Positions 33,373-41,985 of a stretch of 64,000 bases of DNA are shown here, in pieces. The DNA is from an uncultured Oscillospiraceae bacterium (GTDB lineage Bacteria; Bacillota; Clostridia; Oscillospirales; Ruminococcaceae), in NCBI GenBank assembly GCA_934464775.1, contig CAKSKG010000004.1:62001-126000 (forward strand), read 5' to 3'. Numbering within the stretch: position 1 is the stretch's first letter; each line of letters starts with the position of its first letter. Under the pieces are notes generated by a model. The model was given only the letters and a program-made list of their open reading frames with translations, had not been told where the DNA came from and made no database searches. The position numbers were made by a program, and so were the translations under genes.

Positions 33373-34689
33373 ATGAATAAGGTTAAGGTTGTAAAATTCG
33401 GCGGCAGCTCACTGGCAGATTCCAAGCAGTTCAAAAAGGTTGCCGACATCATAAAGGCTGATCCCGAAAGACGTTTTGTTGTTGCTTCCGCACCGGGCAA
33501 GCGCTATTCCGATGATATCAAGATCACAGATATGCTTTACGGCTGCTATGACAAGGCTGCAAAGGGCGGCAATTTCGATAAGGAGTTTGACGCTATCGAG
33601 GCTCGCTTCAATTCCATTATTTCCGAGCTTGGTCTTACTCTTTCTCTTGAGGACGAATTCAACAACATCAAGGACGCATTTGCTCACAGAGCAGGACGTG
33701 ACTATGCCGCAAGCCGCGGTGAGTACTTGAACAGCATCGTTCTTGCAAATTATCTCGGATATGAATTCATTGACCCCGCAGGATATATTTTCTTTGATGA
33801 GTCAGGCTCTTTTGATCTTGACAAGACTCTCGATGCCCTCAAGCCCAAGCTTGAAACAGTATCAAATGCCGTAATTCCCGGCTTCTACGGCGCAATGCCC
33901 AATGATACTATCAAGACATTCTCCAGAGGCGGCTCCGATGTTACAGGCTCTATCGTTGCACGTGCTGCCGATGCTGCTATCTATGAAAACTGGACCGATG
34001 TAAGCGGCTTCCTTATCTGCGACCCCAGAATAGTTGACAGCCCCAAGCCTATCACAACAATAACATACCGTGAGCTTCGTGAGCTTGCATACATGGGCGC
34101 AACAGTTCTTCATGAGGACGCTATCTTCCCCGTAAGAGCGGTAGGTATCCCCATAAACATCAGAAATACAAATCACCCCGAGGACGCAGGCACAATGATC
34201 GTTTCCGAGACAGCCGAGTCCAGCAAGTATACTATTACAGGTATTGCAGGCAAGAAGGGCTTCTCCGTTATCCAGATCGAAAAGGATATGATGAACAGCG
34301 AAAAGGGCTTCGGCAGAAATGTTCTCCGTGCTCTTGAAAAGAACAACGTATGCTTCGAGCATATGCCTTCGGGTATCGACACAATGAGCGTTGTTGTTTC
34401 AACAGATTCCCTCGTTGGCAAGGAAAAGGCTGTTCTTGATGAGATCAACTTCCGTGTTCACCCCGATAAAATGGAGATCGAGAACAATCTCGCACTTATC
34501 GCTGTTGTTGGCCGCGGAATGAGAAAGGCAAGAGGTACGGCAGGCAGACTTTTCTCCGCACTTGCCGAGGCAAGAGTTAACGTTAAGATGATCGACCAGG
34601 GTTCTTCCGAGCTTAACATAATCATCGGCGTTGAGGAAGAGGACTTCGCAACTGCAACAAAGGCAATTTACGATACTTTCGTAAAGTAA
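33373..34689 (+). CDS. lysC: Aspartate kinase
   Basis: A 438-residue monofunctional enzyme that phosphorylates aspartate, the first step to lysine, threonine and methionine. The start VKVVKFGGSSLADSKQF holds the KFGGSS motif. TFSRGGSDVTGSIVA and the C-terminal pair of ACT domains (ITGIAGKKGFSVIQIEK and LALIAVVGRGMRKARGTAG) follow. ACT domains usually bind lysine or threonine as feedback inhibitors. Codon use is strict, suggesting strong expression. GGGGAGAATG-like purines lie upstream of the ATG. It stands alone, without other pathway genes. Confidence 0.93.
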   Translation: MNKVKVVKFGGSSLADSKQFKKVADIIKADPERRFVVASAPGKRYSDDIKITDMLYGCYDKAAKGGNFDKEFDAIEARFNSIISELGLTLSLEDEFNNIKDAFAHRAGRDYAASRGEYLNSIVLANYLGYEFIDPAGYIFFDESGSFDLDKTLDALKPKLETVSNAVIPGFYGAMPNDTIKTFSRGGSDVTGSIVARAADAAIYENWTDVSGFLICDPRIVDSPKPITTITYRELRELAYMGATVLHEDAIFPVRAVGIPINIRNTNHPEDAGTMIVSETAESSKYTITGIAGKKGFSVIQIEKDMMNSEKGFGRNVLRALEKNNVCFEHMPSGIDTMSVVVSTDSLVGKEKAVLDEINFRVHPDKMEIENNLALIAVVGRGMRKARGTAGRLFSALAEARVNVKMIDQGSSELNIIIGVEEEDFATATKAIYDTFVK

Positions 34690-34705
34690 TATTTCGGATA
34701 TAATA

Positions 34706-34746
34706 AAACAGGCTGCATTTCATAATTGGAATGCAGCCTGTTTTTT
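34706..34746. terminator. Bidirectional terminator between lysC and the diguanylate cyclase
   Basis: A stem of at least 14 bp (34706-34719 with 34731-34744) with A and T tracts on either side, placed between convergent genes. Confidence 0.88.
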
Positions 34747-34764
34747 ATGTTTTGTAAAATTGTT

Positions 34765-36843
34765 TCAGTCAAGTCGCTGGGATTTGTATTCAACTCGTTC
34801 CTGACCGTCAAATATCGTAAATCCGTTCTTTCCGCCCGATTTTGTCACATACATTGCAATGTCCGCATTGGAATAAAGCTCCGCAAAGCTTTCTCCGTGG
34901 ACGGGATAAAGTGCAACGCCGATACTGCATGATATCGTGATGCAGCCGTCCTTGCAGGGATAATCCTTTTTGATAGATTTATTTATCCGTGAGCATATGG
35001 AACGTACAGCCTCAATGTCGGGAACATTCGTCATGAATACCATAAATTCGTCTCCGCCGATGCGGCCGAGAATATCTCCCGAGCGGAATATGGATCGGAG
35101 CTTTGATGATACTTCTTTCAGCGCTTCATCGCCCACATGATGTCCCAGCTTGTCGTTTACCGACTTGAAGTTGTCGATGTCGATAAGCGCCATTGCCTGA
35201 ACAGTGCCGTTGCCGTCGGCAGGACGTGATGAGATATAAGATGTAATGTGATTCTCGGTGGAAATCTTGTTAAGGAAGCCTGTGAGTGCGTCTGTTTCGG
35301 CTTCATTTTTCAGCAGCATAACATCGTTTATGTTGCGCACCTTGCCGATGATCTTTACGGGAACGCCGCCGTCGCTGACAGCTGTTCCCTCGAATACCAC
35401 CCACACGCTTTTCTTTTCACGGTGCTTGATGTAGGACTGGCATATCTGGACAGGCTCGTCATACTGTCCGCTGAAAAACATTGCCGCCTTTTGCTTTACC
35501 ACGGCATTGTTGTCTGCGGAGCTTGAAAGCTTGTTAAGAAATCCACTCAGGCGTATCTGCTGTGTTTTTGGCACACTTTCATCAAAGAATGAGCCGTATG
35601 TGATAAGCATATCTGTCTGGATATCATATTCAAAAACAACATCAGAGGAGCTTTCAAGTGCGGTCTGATAAAGTCTGCGCTCACGCTCCGATTTGAGATT
35701 CATCTCACGGAGCTGCTTCACCATTTCCGAGTTTCGTTTCAGAAGATCGTTGAAGCTTTTTCCCAGCAGCTCTATTTCATAATATCCCTTCGGTTCAAAA
35801 AGACTGTCCGCTTCAAGCTCCTTGTCAGGCTCGATATTGAAGTTTATCTTTCTGATCTTTTCGGTGTAATCGGAGATAGGCGCCGAAAGCACTCCTGCCA
35901 TTATGGTCATTATAAGAATGATAACAAGCAGCATTGCTGCATAAATAATGACGGTCTGACCTGCATTGTGCTGTACAAGATCGGTTATGGTGCTGTAAGG
36001 ACTGAGAACGTATACATTCCAATCCGTGCCGTCGATGCCCGAATAGCTGCCGATCATTTTTCTGTCTTTCAGCCTGAATGTATAAAGTGAACCGATAGTC
36101 TCGCCGACGGTCAGCCGCATTGCCGATACCGTGTTCATAACGTCCTCTGTGTCGGTGCTGTATATTATGATATCGTCATTTCCCGTGATAAGCACTGTAT
36201 TGCTGCTTTTGGCTGATGTGTCGGACACTATCTGTCCGATAGAGCGAATGTCGATATTTACGCCGATAGCGCCTATCACCTCACCGCTGTTGGGACTTTT
36301 TACTGCTCCAGCAACGGTAATAACAGTCTTTCCGTCGGCAGGATTTTCATACGGATCGGTAACGCAGACGGTTTTTCTGCCTTTGTATAGTGGCTGATAG
36401 TACGGCATATTTTTTACATTGAAATCGGCGGCGCCGCTCCAGCCCGAAGCCGAATTTGAAAAAATAATATCGGGCTTGTCAAAGGAAGCGATGAATCCGT
36501 CGTTTATAATGCTGCGGTATTCTGAAACGGCACTGTCCAGCTCACCGATAGCGTAGCTGTAATATTCGTTTGAATCTATATTGTCGCGGTCGGTAACAGT
36601 TACGAGAAAATCATTGAGAGTTATGCTTTCCGCACGCTGGGTCACAAGATTCTGAAACGATTTTATTTCATAATTCACCTGACTGCATACCAGCTCGGAA
36701 GCGGCGCTCTGACCGCTTGCCGCAAGCGAGGTAACTGTATTTGAAACCGAATGCATACCGATTATCCCTGCGGTAATAAGGGTAATTGTAAGCGGCAGCA
36801 GAGTCAGTATAATAAGCTTTTTGCGCATTGTAAGGCTTTTCAT
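34765..36843 (-). CDS. Diguanylate cyclase with dCache, PAS and GGDEF domains
   Basis: A 692-residue membrane sensor. Helix 1 is at about residues 10-32; an outside dCache domain (about 35-295, with VCVTDPYENPADGKTVITVAG) and helix 2 (about 305-325) follow. Next come a short HAMP-like/coiled linker, a PAS domain (about 395-510, YQTALESSSDVVFEYD) and a GGDEF domain (about 530-690). The active site GRIGGDEF is intact, so c-di-GMP synthesis is expected. RSGD five residues before it fits the inhibitory I-site RxxD. The ligand is unknown. It has a perfect promoter at 36925-36953. Confidence 0.92.
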   Translation of the reverse strand: MKSLTMRKKLIILTLLPLTITLITAGIIGMHSVSNTVTSLAASGQSAASELVCSQVNYEIKSFQNLVTQRAESITLNDFLVTVTDRDNIDSNEYYSYAIGELDSAVSEYRSIINDGFIASFDKPDIIFSNSASGWSGAADFNVKNMPYYQPLYKGRKTVCVTDPYENPADGKTVITVAGAVKSPNSGEVIGAIGVNIDIRSIGQIVSDTSAKSSNTVLITGNDDIIIYSTDTEDVMNTVSAMRLTVGETIGSLYTFRLKDRKMIGSYSGIDGTDWNVYVLSPYSTITDLVQHNAGQTVIIYAAMLLVIILIMTIMAGVLSAPISDYTEKIRKINFNIEPDKELEADSLFEPKGYYEIELLGKSFNDLLKRNSEMVKQLREMNLKSERERRLYQTALESSSDVVFEYDIQTDMLITYGSFFDESVPKTQQIRLSGFLNKLSSSADNNAVVKQKAAMFFSGQYDEPVQICQSYIKHREKKSVWVVFEGTAVSDGGVPVKIIGKVRNINDVMLLKNEAETDALTGFLNKISTENHITSYISSRPADGNGTVQAMALIDIDNFKSVNDKLGHHVGDEALKEVSSKLRSIFRSGDILGRIGGDEFMVFMTNVPDIEAVRSICSRINKSIKKDYPCKDGCITISCSIGVALYPVHGESFAELYSNADIAMYVTKSGGKNGFTIFDGQERVEYKSQRLD

Positions 36844-36924
36844 TTTTTTAGGTCATCCTTCTGTATCGGCAGCATTGGAAAACGTTTGAAAACTGCCAAA
36901 TACTTTTTATCATATCCACATACA

Positions 36925-36953
36925 ATTATACAATATCAACTAAAATGTGTCAA
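36925..36953 (-). promoter_or_regulatory. Promoter of the diguanylate cyclase gene
   Basis: Minus strand TTGACA (36953-36948), 17 bases, TATAAT (36930-36925). Confidence 0.82.
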
Positions 36954-36985
36954 TGTAAAAATCTGATATAATATCAACACACAAT

Positions 36986-38221
36986 TTAATTTTCTGCATT
37001 TTCCGAGGTATTTTCCTCTTCATCGGGTTCGGAATATCTGCACACAAAAATGCCGCTCTGTACGCCGATGCTGCCCTCAAGGGTATAATCAGCGGTTATG
37101 GAAACCGAAGTCTCGGAATAGTTTTCGGTTATCTTTCTGTCGATCACGGCGATGTCACCGCCGCTCAGAAAATTATTTTCGTAGCGCATGAGCTTTTCAT
37201 CGAGGATTTTCCTTGCCTGCTCCGGGGTGTATTCAGCCGTTTCAATGGTGTATGGAGTGATATTGTATTCGGTTATCCATACGGGCAGGGTAAGACCCAG
37301 AAATGTAAAATATTTTCTTCCGTCGGAAAATTCATAGCGCTGCGGCAGCGGCTGATTTTGAGGAAGAGGGATATCCGAGCCGAAAGCGGTGAGATATCTG
37401 TTTGAAAAGCTGTCGCCGTATACGGTTATATCATCTGTCAGCGGCTGTGTAAAGGTCACTCTGTCATAGTATTTTCCCTTTATATCGCCCAGTGCGTGAA
37501 CGTAATATGCCCCCTCAAACTGCTTTGCCACAACGCCGCTTATCAGCAGCTCACCCTTGCGGACGGTATCGCCTTTCATCGGAATAAGCATTCCTCGGTG
37601 TACGGTCACGGAGGTTATCTGTGCGTCCCTTGCGGCAATAATATTGCAGGGCTGATTGTTCGGCACCATTTCGGGCGGAAGATCCGCTTCCATTACTTCT
37701 GCCATGACACGGCAGCCCGTTCGTTTTATCCCTACCCACGCCAGCTTGTCGGAAGAGGTCAGCACCTGCTTTTCGGCACGTCGGAGATCGACCGAGGGCA
37801 GAAAAGCGCCGTAATCAATGCCGCTCTGCTCCAGCAGGGTCATTATCTCGCTGTTACTTACAGTTTCATTCCCCGTTATCTCGATCCTCATGACGATATT
37901 TGAAAGATAGAAAACCATAAGCGCTGAAACTGCCGCTCCGATGACAAAACCGAATCTGTGCCGATATTTTTCAAGATGATAAAATAATCCTCGCTTCCGT
38001 GTTATCACAGCTTCCATGCCCAGCTCCTCGGCAGCTTTCAGCACATAAGGCAGGCAGCGGTGCGTTGCGTCGAGATAGACCGTGCCGTTGTCCGAAGTCA
38101 GACCGCTGAATTTTATTTTTTTCATCAGTCTGTCCGCAAGCAGCGGAGCCTTGTCCGTTCCGTCGGGAGAATGTATTTCAAGGGAGACAACACCCGATAT
38201 AAGGTCATAGAAATCATTCAT
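36986..38221 (-). CDS. yqfD: Sporulation protein YqfD
   Basis: A 411-residue protein. A YqfD-type N-terminal domain (MNDFYDLISGVVSLEI ...) precedes one membrane helix (about residues 86-108) and a large outside domain starting IEITGNETVSNSEIMTLLEQ. The C-terminal part contains YTPEQARKILDEKL. In endospore formers YqfD is made in the mother cell under sigma-E and is needed for spore cortex or engulfment. ATG 38221 is used because AAAGGAG lies upstream. It diverges from yqfC here rather than following it. Confidence 0.87.
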   Translation of the reverse strand: MNDFYDLISGVVSLEIHSPDGTDKAPLLADRLMKKIKFSGLTSDNGTVYLDATHRCLPYVLKAAEELGMEAVITRKRGLFYHLEKYRHRFGFVIGAAVSALMVFYLSNIVMRIEITGNETVSNSEIMTLLEQSGIDYGAFLPSVDLRRAEKQVLTSSDKLAWVGIKRTGCRVMAEVMEADLPPEMVPNNQPCNIIAARDAQITSVTVHRGMLIPMKGDTVRKGELLISGVVAKQFEGAYYVHALGDIKGKYYDRVTFTQPLTDDITVYGDSFSNRYLTAFGSDIPLPQNQPLPQRYEFSDGRKYFTFLGLTLPVWITEYNITPYTIETAEYTPEQARKILDEKLMRYENNFLSGGDIAVIDRKITENYSETSVSITADYTLEGSIGVQSGIFVCRYSEPDEEENTSENAEN

Positions 38222-38357
38222 TTGCCCAGCTCCTTTCATTTTTATATGTATATGCCGCAGGACAGGATAATATATTTATTAAAGGCAGACATCACCGCAT
38301 GAAAAATATGCACAGGCGGCGTTCGGTATTGCCGTATATTGTGTTATGGAGGAGCAT

Positions 38358-38630
38358 ATGGGATTTCCCGAAAAAGCATCAGAGGCGGCAAGGCGTGCTT
38401 TGTACATACAGACACGCATTTCGATAGACAGCCTTGGAAATACTCAGATAGACAGCTGCCGCAGGATACTGGAGTATAACGATATTTATATAAAGCTGCG
38501 GACAGTTGACCTTATCGTGGAGTTGTGGGGCTGCGGTCTGAAAATATCCTGCGTTGGAGCGGACTGCGTTGTGATCGAGGGCAGGATATCCACGCTTGAA
38601 ATGACCCGTGCCGTATCAAAAATAAAATGA
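38358..38630 (+). CDS. yqfC: YqfC/YabP family sporulation protein
   Basis: A 90-residue protein of the YabP/YqfC family; the YIQTRISIDSLGNTQIDSCRRILEYND stretch carries the motif 'G...v..c..i..y....v'. YqfC acts with YqfD during sporulation. ATG 38358 is preferred over ATG 38346, since GGAGG at 38348-38352 would serve it. Its stop overlaps the earliest possible start of the ylbJ-like gene, so the two genes are coupled. Confidence 0.82.
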   Translation: MGFPEKASEAARRALYIQTRISIDSLGNTQIDSCRRILEYNDIYIKLRTVDLIVELWGCGLKISCVGADCVVIEGRISTLEMTRAVSKIK

Positions 38631-38644
38631 AAAGGGGAGCGATG

Positions 38645-39736
38645 ATGAAAAGATCAGGCGGAAAATATGCGGCTTCGGCGCTTGTGATCACGGCGGCAGT
38701 GCTTCTGGTGGTATATCCCAAGGGAACTGCGGACGCAGTTCGGGTCGGGCTTATGAACTGTCTCAATGTGATAATCCCGTCGCTGTTTGCGATGATAGTC
38801 ATATCAAGGATATTCATTTCAAGCGGACTTTATAAGCTTGCCGGCAGACCGTTCGGACTTATCGCACGGTATATTTTCAGGATCCCCGAGCCGATGTTTC
38901 CCGTGTTTCTCATAAGCATGGCGGCAGGCTATCCTGTAGGAGCATCGCTTATCTCCGAGGCATACAAAGAGGGCGGCATTGAAAAGGAAGATGCCGAAAG
39001 GCTCATGTGCTGGTGCTTCGGCGCAGGGCCTGCATTCATATTTTCGGCGGTGGGACAGGGTGTTTTCGGAAGTGCGCACTGCGGAGCTGCCATATTCGTT
39101 TCATGCATCGGAGCAAATATCCTGCTGGGGATAATCCTTTCATTCGGACGGGAAATACCCGAAAAATATTCGTACAAAAATAATACGAAGCCCGAATTTT
39201 CGGCGCAGCTGCTTATGGATTCAATATGCGGCGGAGGAACTGCCGTGCTTAAAATGTGCGCAGTGGTTTTGTTCATGTCGGCGCTGATATCGCTGCCCGA
39301 ATCGCTGGGGATAACGGTGCCTGCGGCGGTTAAGATAGGAAAGCTTACGGGCAGTGACCCTTATATAGTTTATACTGCAATGCGCTCGCTGGCGGAGATA
39401 ACCAATCTCACACGGGAGCATTTCGGAGGTGTTTCGTATCTTCCGCTGGCGTCTGCGCTGGTCTCATTCGGAGGACTGTCGGTTTTCATGCAGATTAAAA
39501 GCGTATGCGGAGAGCTGAAAACGGGAAAAATGATGCTTGCAAGGGCCGCCGCCGCAATAATGTCCTATTTCATCTGCGGAAAATTGTTTGGGGTAATGTA
39601 CAGCGAAGCCTGCGTTTCGGTAATGGCTCACTCGGAAACGGTTCGTCATAATAACCCAATCAGCACTGTATTTTTGTTGATAATGACGATTTTGCTGTTA
39701 TCTGAAAAAAGTGTTTCCAAATTGAAAAAAATGTGA
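38645..39736 (+). CDS. ylbJ: Sporulation integral membrane protein, YlbJ-like
   Basis: A 363-residue polytopic membrane protein with about eight to ten helices. ATG 38645 follows GGGGAG by 5 bases; an ATG at 38627 overlaps the yqfC stop. Features are IIPSLFAMIVISRIFISSG, AAGYPVGASLISEAYKEG (a gate-like motif of the nucleoside-recognition family) and a second half mirroring the first. YlbJ is a sigma-E-dependent spore protein in B. subtilis. Linkage to yqfC supports the sporulation assignment. Confidence 0.83.
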   Translation: MKRSGGKYAASALVITAAVLLVVYPKGTADAVRVGLMNCLNVIIPSLFAMIVISRIFISSGLYKLAGRPFGLIARYIFRIPEPMFPVFLISMAAGYPVGASLISEAYKEGGIEKEDAERLMCWCFGAGPAFIFSAVGQGVFGSAHCGAAIFVSCIGANILLGIILSFGREIPEKYSYKNNTKPEFSAQLLMDSICGGGTAVLKMCAVVLFMSALISLPESLGITVPAAVKIGKLTGSDPYIVYTAMRSLAEITNLTREHFGGVSYLPLASALVSFGGLSVFMQIKSVCGELKTGKMMLARAAAAIMSYFICGKLFGVMYSEACVSVMAHSETVRHNNPISTVFLLIMTILLLSEKSVSKLKKM

Positions 39737-39742
39737 TATAAT
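39714..39742 (+). promoter_or_regulatory. Possible promoter of the 69-residue Cys-rich gene
   Basis: TATAAT at 39737-39742, preceded at 17 bases by a weak -35 (TTTCCA). The -10 begins right after the ylbJ stop. A small hairpin lies in the leader (39825-39832 with 39837-39844). Confidence 0.4.
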
Positions 39743-39867
39743 ATTATCAGCGCAAATGGCGGAGCACTGTCATAACTGTCGGAAAATGCATCATTATACG
39801 ATCAACTCCGATATGTTCAATGCGAATAATGCCTTTGCATTATTGATAAAAGAAAGGAAATGTTTTT

Positions 39868-40077
39868 ATGGCAAAGAAAAAATATTTCGGAAATGATATT
39901 CAGCCTCAATGTCAGTACTGCACATATGGAGTAAGAGCCAAGGACGGCGGCAAGGTGCTTTGTGAGAAGCGCGGACTTGTAAACGGCGACGCTTCATGTC
40001 CTAAATTTTCCTATTCGCCTCTGAAGAGAATACCCGTCAAGCAGCTCAATATCCCCGGCAATTTTGACGAGGAATAA
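39868..40077 (+). CDS. Small four-Cys protein, function unknown
   Basis: A 69-residue soluble protein with CQYC near residue 15, a third Cys in VLCEKRGLV and a fourth in ASCPKFSYSP. This CxxC ... C ... CPxF layout would suit one zinc ion. A similar layout is seen in the DUF6472-like protein at 16065 (CESC ... CPYF), so the two may be distant relatives. AAAGGAAA precedes ATG 39868. It is followed after 29 bases by the U32-like gene, possibly on one transcript. Confidence 0.65.
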   Translation: MAKKKYFGNDIQPQCQYCTYGVRAKDGGKVLCEKRGLVNGDASCPKFSYSPLKRIPVKQLNIPGNFDEE

Positions 40078-40106
40078 TATACATAAAATAATCTGGAGAA
40101 ATCATA

Positions 40107-41042
40107 ATGAGTTTAAAAGCCAAATTCCATATTCCCGGAATATGGACGCATTATAATCTTAATACCCACTATATTGACCTTTTACAGAGCGAGCCCGAGC
40201 TTTTCAGGGACGAAGTTGAGGTGGCTTCCGTATACGGTACTATCCCTCCCGCACTTTGGAACGGCGGACGTTCAATAAGAGGAATCGTAAGCCCTGATAC
40301 CTGCAAAAAGGTCATCGACAGCTACAACGAAAGAAAAATACCCGTAAGATTTACTTTTACAAATCCTATGCTGGAAGAACGTCATCTTAAAGACAAGTTC
40401 TGCAATATGCTTTGCCAGATGGCTGAAAATGATATGAACGAGATCATTATCTTTTCTCCCATGCTTGAGGAATATATCAGAAAGACTTATCCTAAGTTTA
40501 CTTATACATCTTCCACCTGCAAGCAGATCGAGGATCCCGACAAGCTTGTTGAAGAGCTGAACAAGGATTACAGACTGGTGGTTCTTGACTATAACTGGAA
40601 CAATCAGTTTGATTTTCTTGAAACTCTTCCTCATAAGGAAAAGTGTGAGTTCCTGCTCAATGCGATCTGTATTTCCCACTGCAAGCTCAGAAAGTATCAT
40701 TATCAGTATCTGGGCAAGCAGCAGATAATAACAAATGAAATTCTTCCCATTGCGGGAATGGGTGCTTTCGGAATAGTTCCTCAGGGCGAAAAGGCGTTCC
40801 AGTGTCCTTACAATACTTCGCTGAAAAACGGCATGAACGAAAAGACCTATATTTCATGTGATGCCGTTTACAATAAGTATCTTCCCATGGGATTCAGCAA
40901 TTTCAAGATCGAGGGAAGAACATATTCCGACGAGGATATGCTCAATGAGTATATCAAATATATGGTTAAGCCCGAATGTGCCGAAGAGGTCAGAAGCAGG
41001 CTGATACAGTATACACAGCCCAACCAGCAGGTTGAGGTCTGA
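40107..41042 (+). CDS. U32-peptidase-like TIM-barrel protein
   Basis: A 311-residue cytoplasmic protein. It resembles the U32 (collagenase-like) family in its barrel-type alternation and in the motif NFKIEGRT near residue 270, which matches the FKIEGR of U32 proteins. Cysteines in NAICISHCKLRKYH and AFQCPYN recall the cluster-binding cysteines of UbiU/V/RlhA-type members, which carry out hydroxylation. The N-terminal part does not match well, so it may be a divergent lineage. TGGAGAA precedes the ATG. A hairpin terminator follows. Confidence 0.5.
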   Translation: MSLKAKFHIPGIWTHYNLNTHYIDLLQSEPELFRDEVEVASVYGTIPPALWNGGRSIRGIVSPDTCKKVIDSYNERKIPVRFTFTNPMLEERHLKDKFCNMLCQMAENDMNEIIIFSPMLEEYIRKTYPKFTYTSSTCKQIEDPDKLVEELNKDYRLVVLDYNWNNQFDFLETLPHKEKCEFLLNAICISHCKLRKYHYQYLGKQQIITNEILPIAGMGAFGIVPQGEKAFQCPYNTSLKNGMNEKTYISCDAVYNKYLPMGFSNFKIEGRTYSDEDMLNEYIKYMVKPECAEEVRSRLIQYTQPNQQVEV

Positions 41043-41079
41043 TACGAAAAGATCAAAGAAGCGCTGTTCGGTGCTTTTT

Positions 41080-41112
41080 AAGGACTGTTTCTTTTGGGGA
41101 CAGTCCTTTTTG
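41080..41112 (+). terminator. Terminator after the U32-like gene
   Basis: 9-bp stem (41080-41088 with 41100-41108) followed by TTTT. Confidence 0.75.
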
Positions 41113-41148
41113 TTTATATCAAAAATCATTTGAAAGGAATGCAGAGTT

Positions 41149-41985
41149 ATGTCAGAAAGATACAAGAGAATCGAAAAGTGTTTGGAGTGTTTTAAGAAGA
41201 AAATTGATTTTCAGCCGAAGATAGCGCTTATCCTCGGTTCGGGACTGGGGGATTATGCCGACGGTATCGACATCAGAGCTACACTCGATTATTCGGAGAT
41301 AGAGGGATTTCCGATTTCTACGGTTCAGGGACACAAGGGAAGATTCGTTTTCGGATATGTTGAGAATGTACCTGTTGTGATAATGCAGGGCAGAATACAC
41401 TATTATGAAGGATATCCCATGGAGGACGTTGTACTGCCGACACGCCTTATGAAGCTCATGGGAGCAGAGGTGCTGTTCGTTACAAATGCGGCAGGCGGAG
41501 TAAATTACAGCTTTGAATGCGGAGATTTCATGCTGATAAACGATCAGATCTGCATGGCGCCCTCTCCGCTTATCGGTGAAAACATCGACGAGCTTGGCGT
41601 CCGTTTCCCCGACATGAGCGAGATCTACAACAAAAAGCTCCGTGAAGTTGTGAAAAAGACCGCACGAAACCTTGATATTCCTCTTCGTGAGGGAGTTTAT
41701 ATCCAGCTGACAGGCCCTAACTATGAGTCTCCATCGGAGGTAAGAATGGTGCGCATCATGGGTGCCGATGCAGTGGGAATGTCCACTGCCTGCGAGGCGA
41801 TAGCCGCAAATCACGCAGGAATGAAAGTCGTTGGCATTTCCTGCATATCAAACCTTGCCTGCGGAGTTTCAAACAAGCCCCTTACCCATGCCGAGGTTCA
41901 GGAAACTGCCGACAGAGTAGCTCCGCTGTTCAAGAAGCTTGTTACCGCTTCCGTAAAGAATATTGCCGAGGAGCTTGGTCTGTAA
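41149..41985 (+). CDS. punA: Purine-nucleoside phosphorylase, trimeric type
   Basis: A 278-residue enzyme of the low-molecular-mass (trimeric) class, which splits guanosine and inosine with phosphate. ALILGSGLGDYAD (phosphate loop), TVQGHKGRF, MQGRIHYYEGYPMED, VTNAAGGVNYSF, and the base-site segment GPNYESPSEVRM ... ADAVGMSTACEAIAANHAGM are all present. AAAGGAATG-type purines precede the ATG. The deaminase gene starts directly after its stop codon, forming a purine salvage pair. Confidence 0.94.
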   Translation: MSERYKRIEKCLECFKKKIDFQPKIALILGSGLGDYADGIDIRATLDYSEIEGFPISTVQGHKGRFVFGYVENVPVVIMQGRIHYYEGYPMEDVVLPTRLMKLMGAEVLFVTNAAGGVNYSFECGDFMLINDQICMAPSPLIGENIDELGVRFPDMSEIYNKKLREVVKKTARNLDIPLREGVYIQLTGPNYESPSEVRMVRIMGADAVGMSTACEAIAANHAGMKVVGISCISNLACGVSNKPLTHAEVQETADRVAPLFKKLVTASVKNIAEELGL

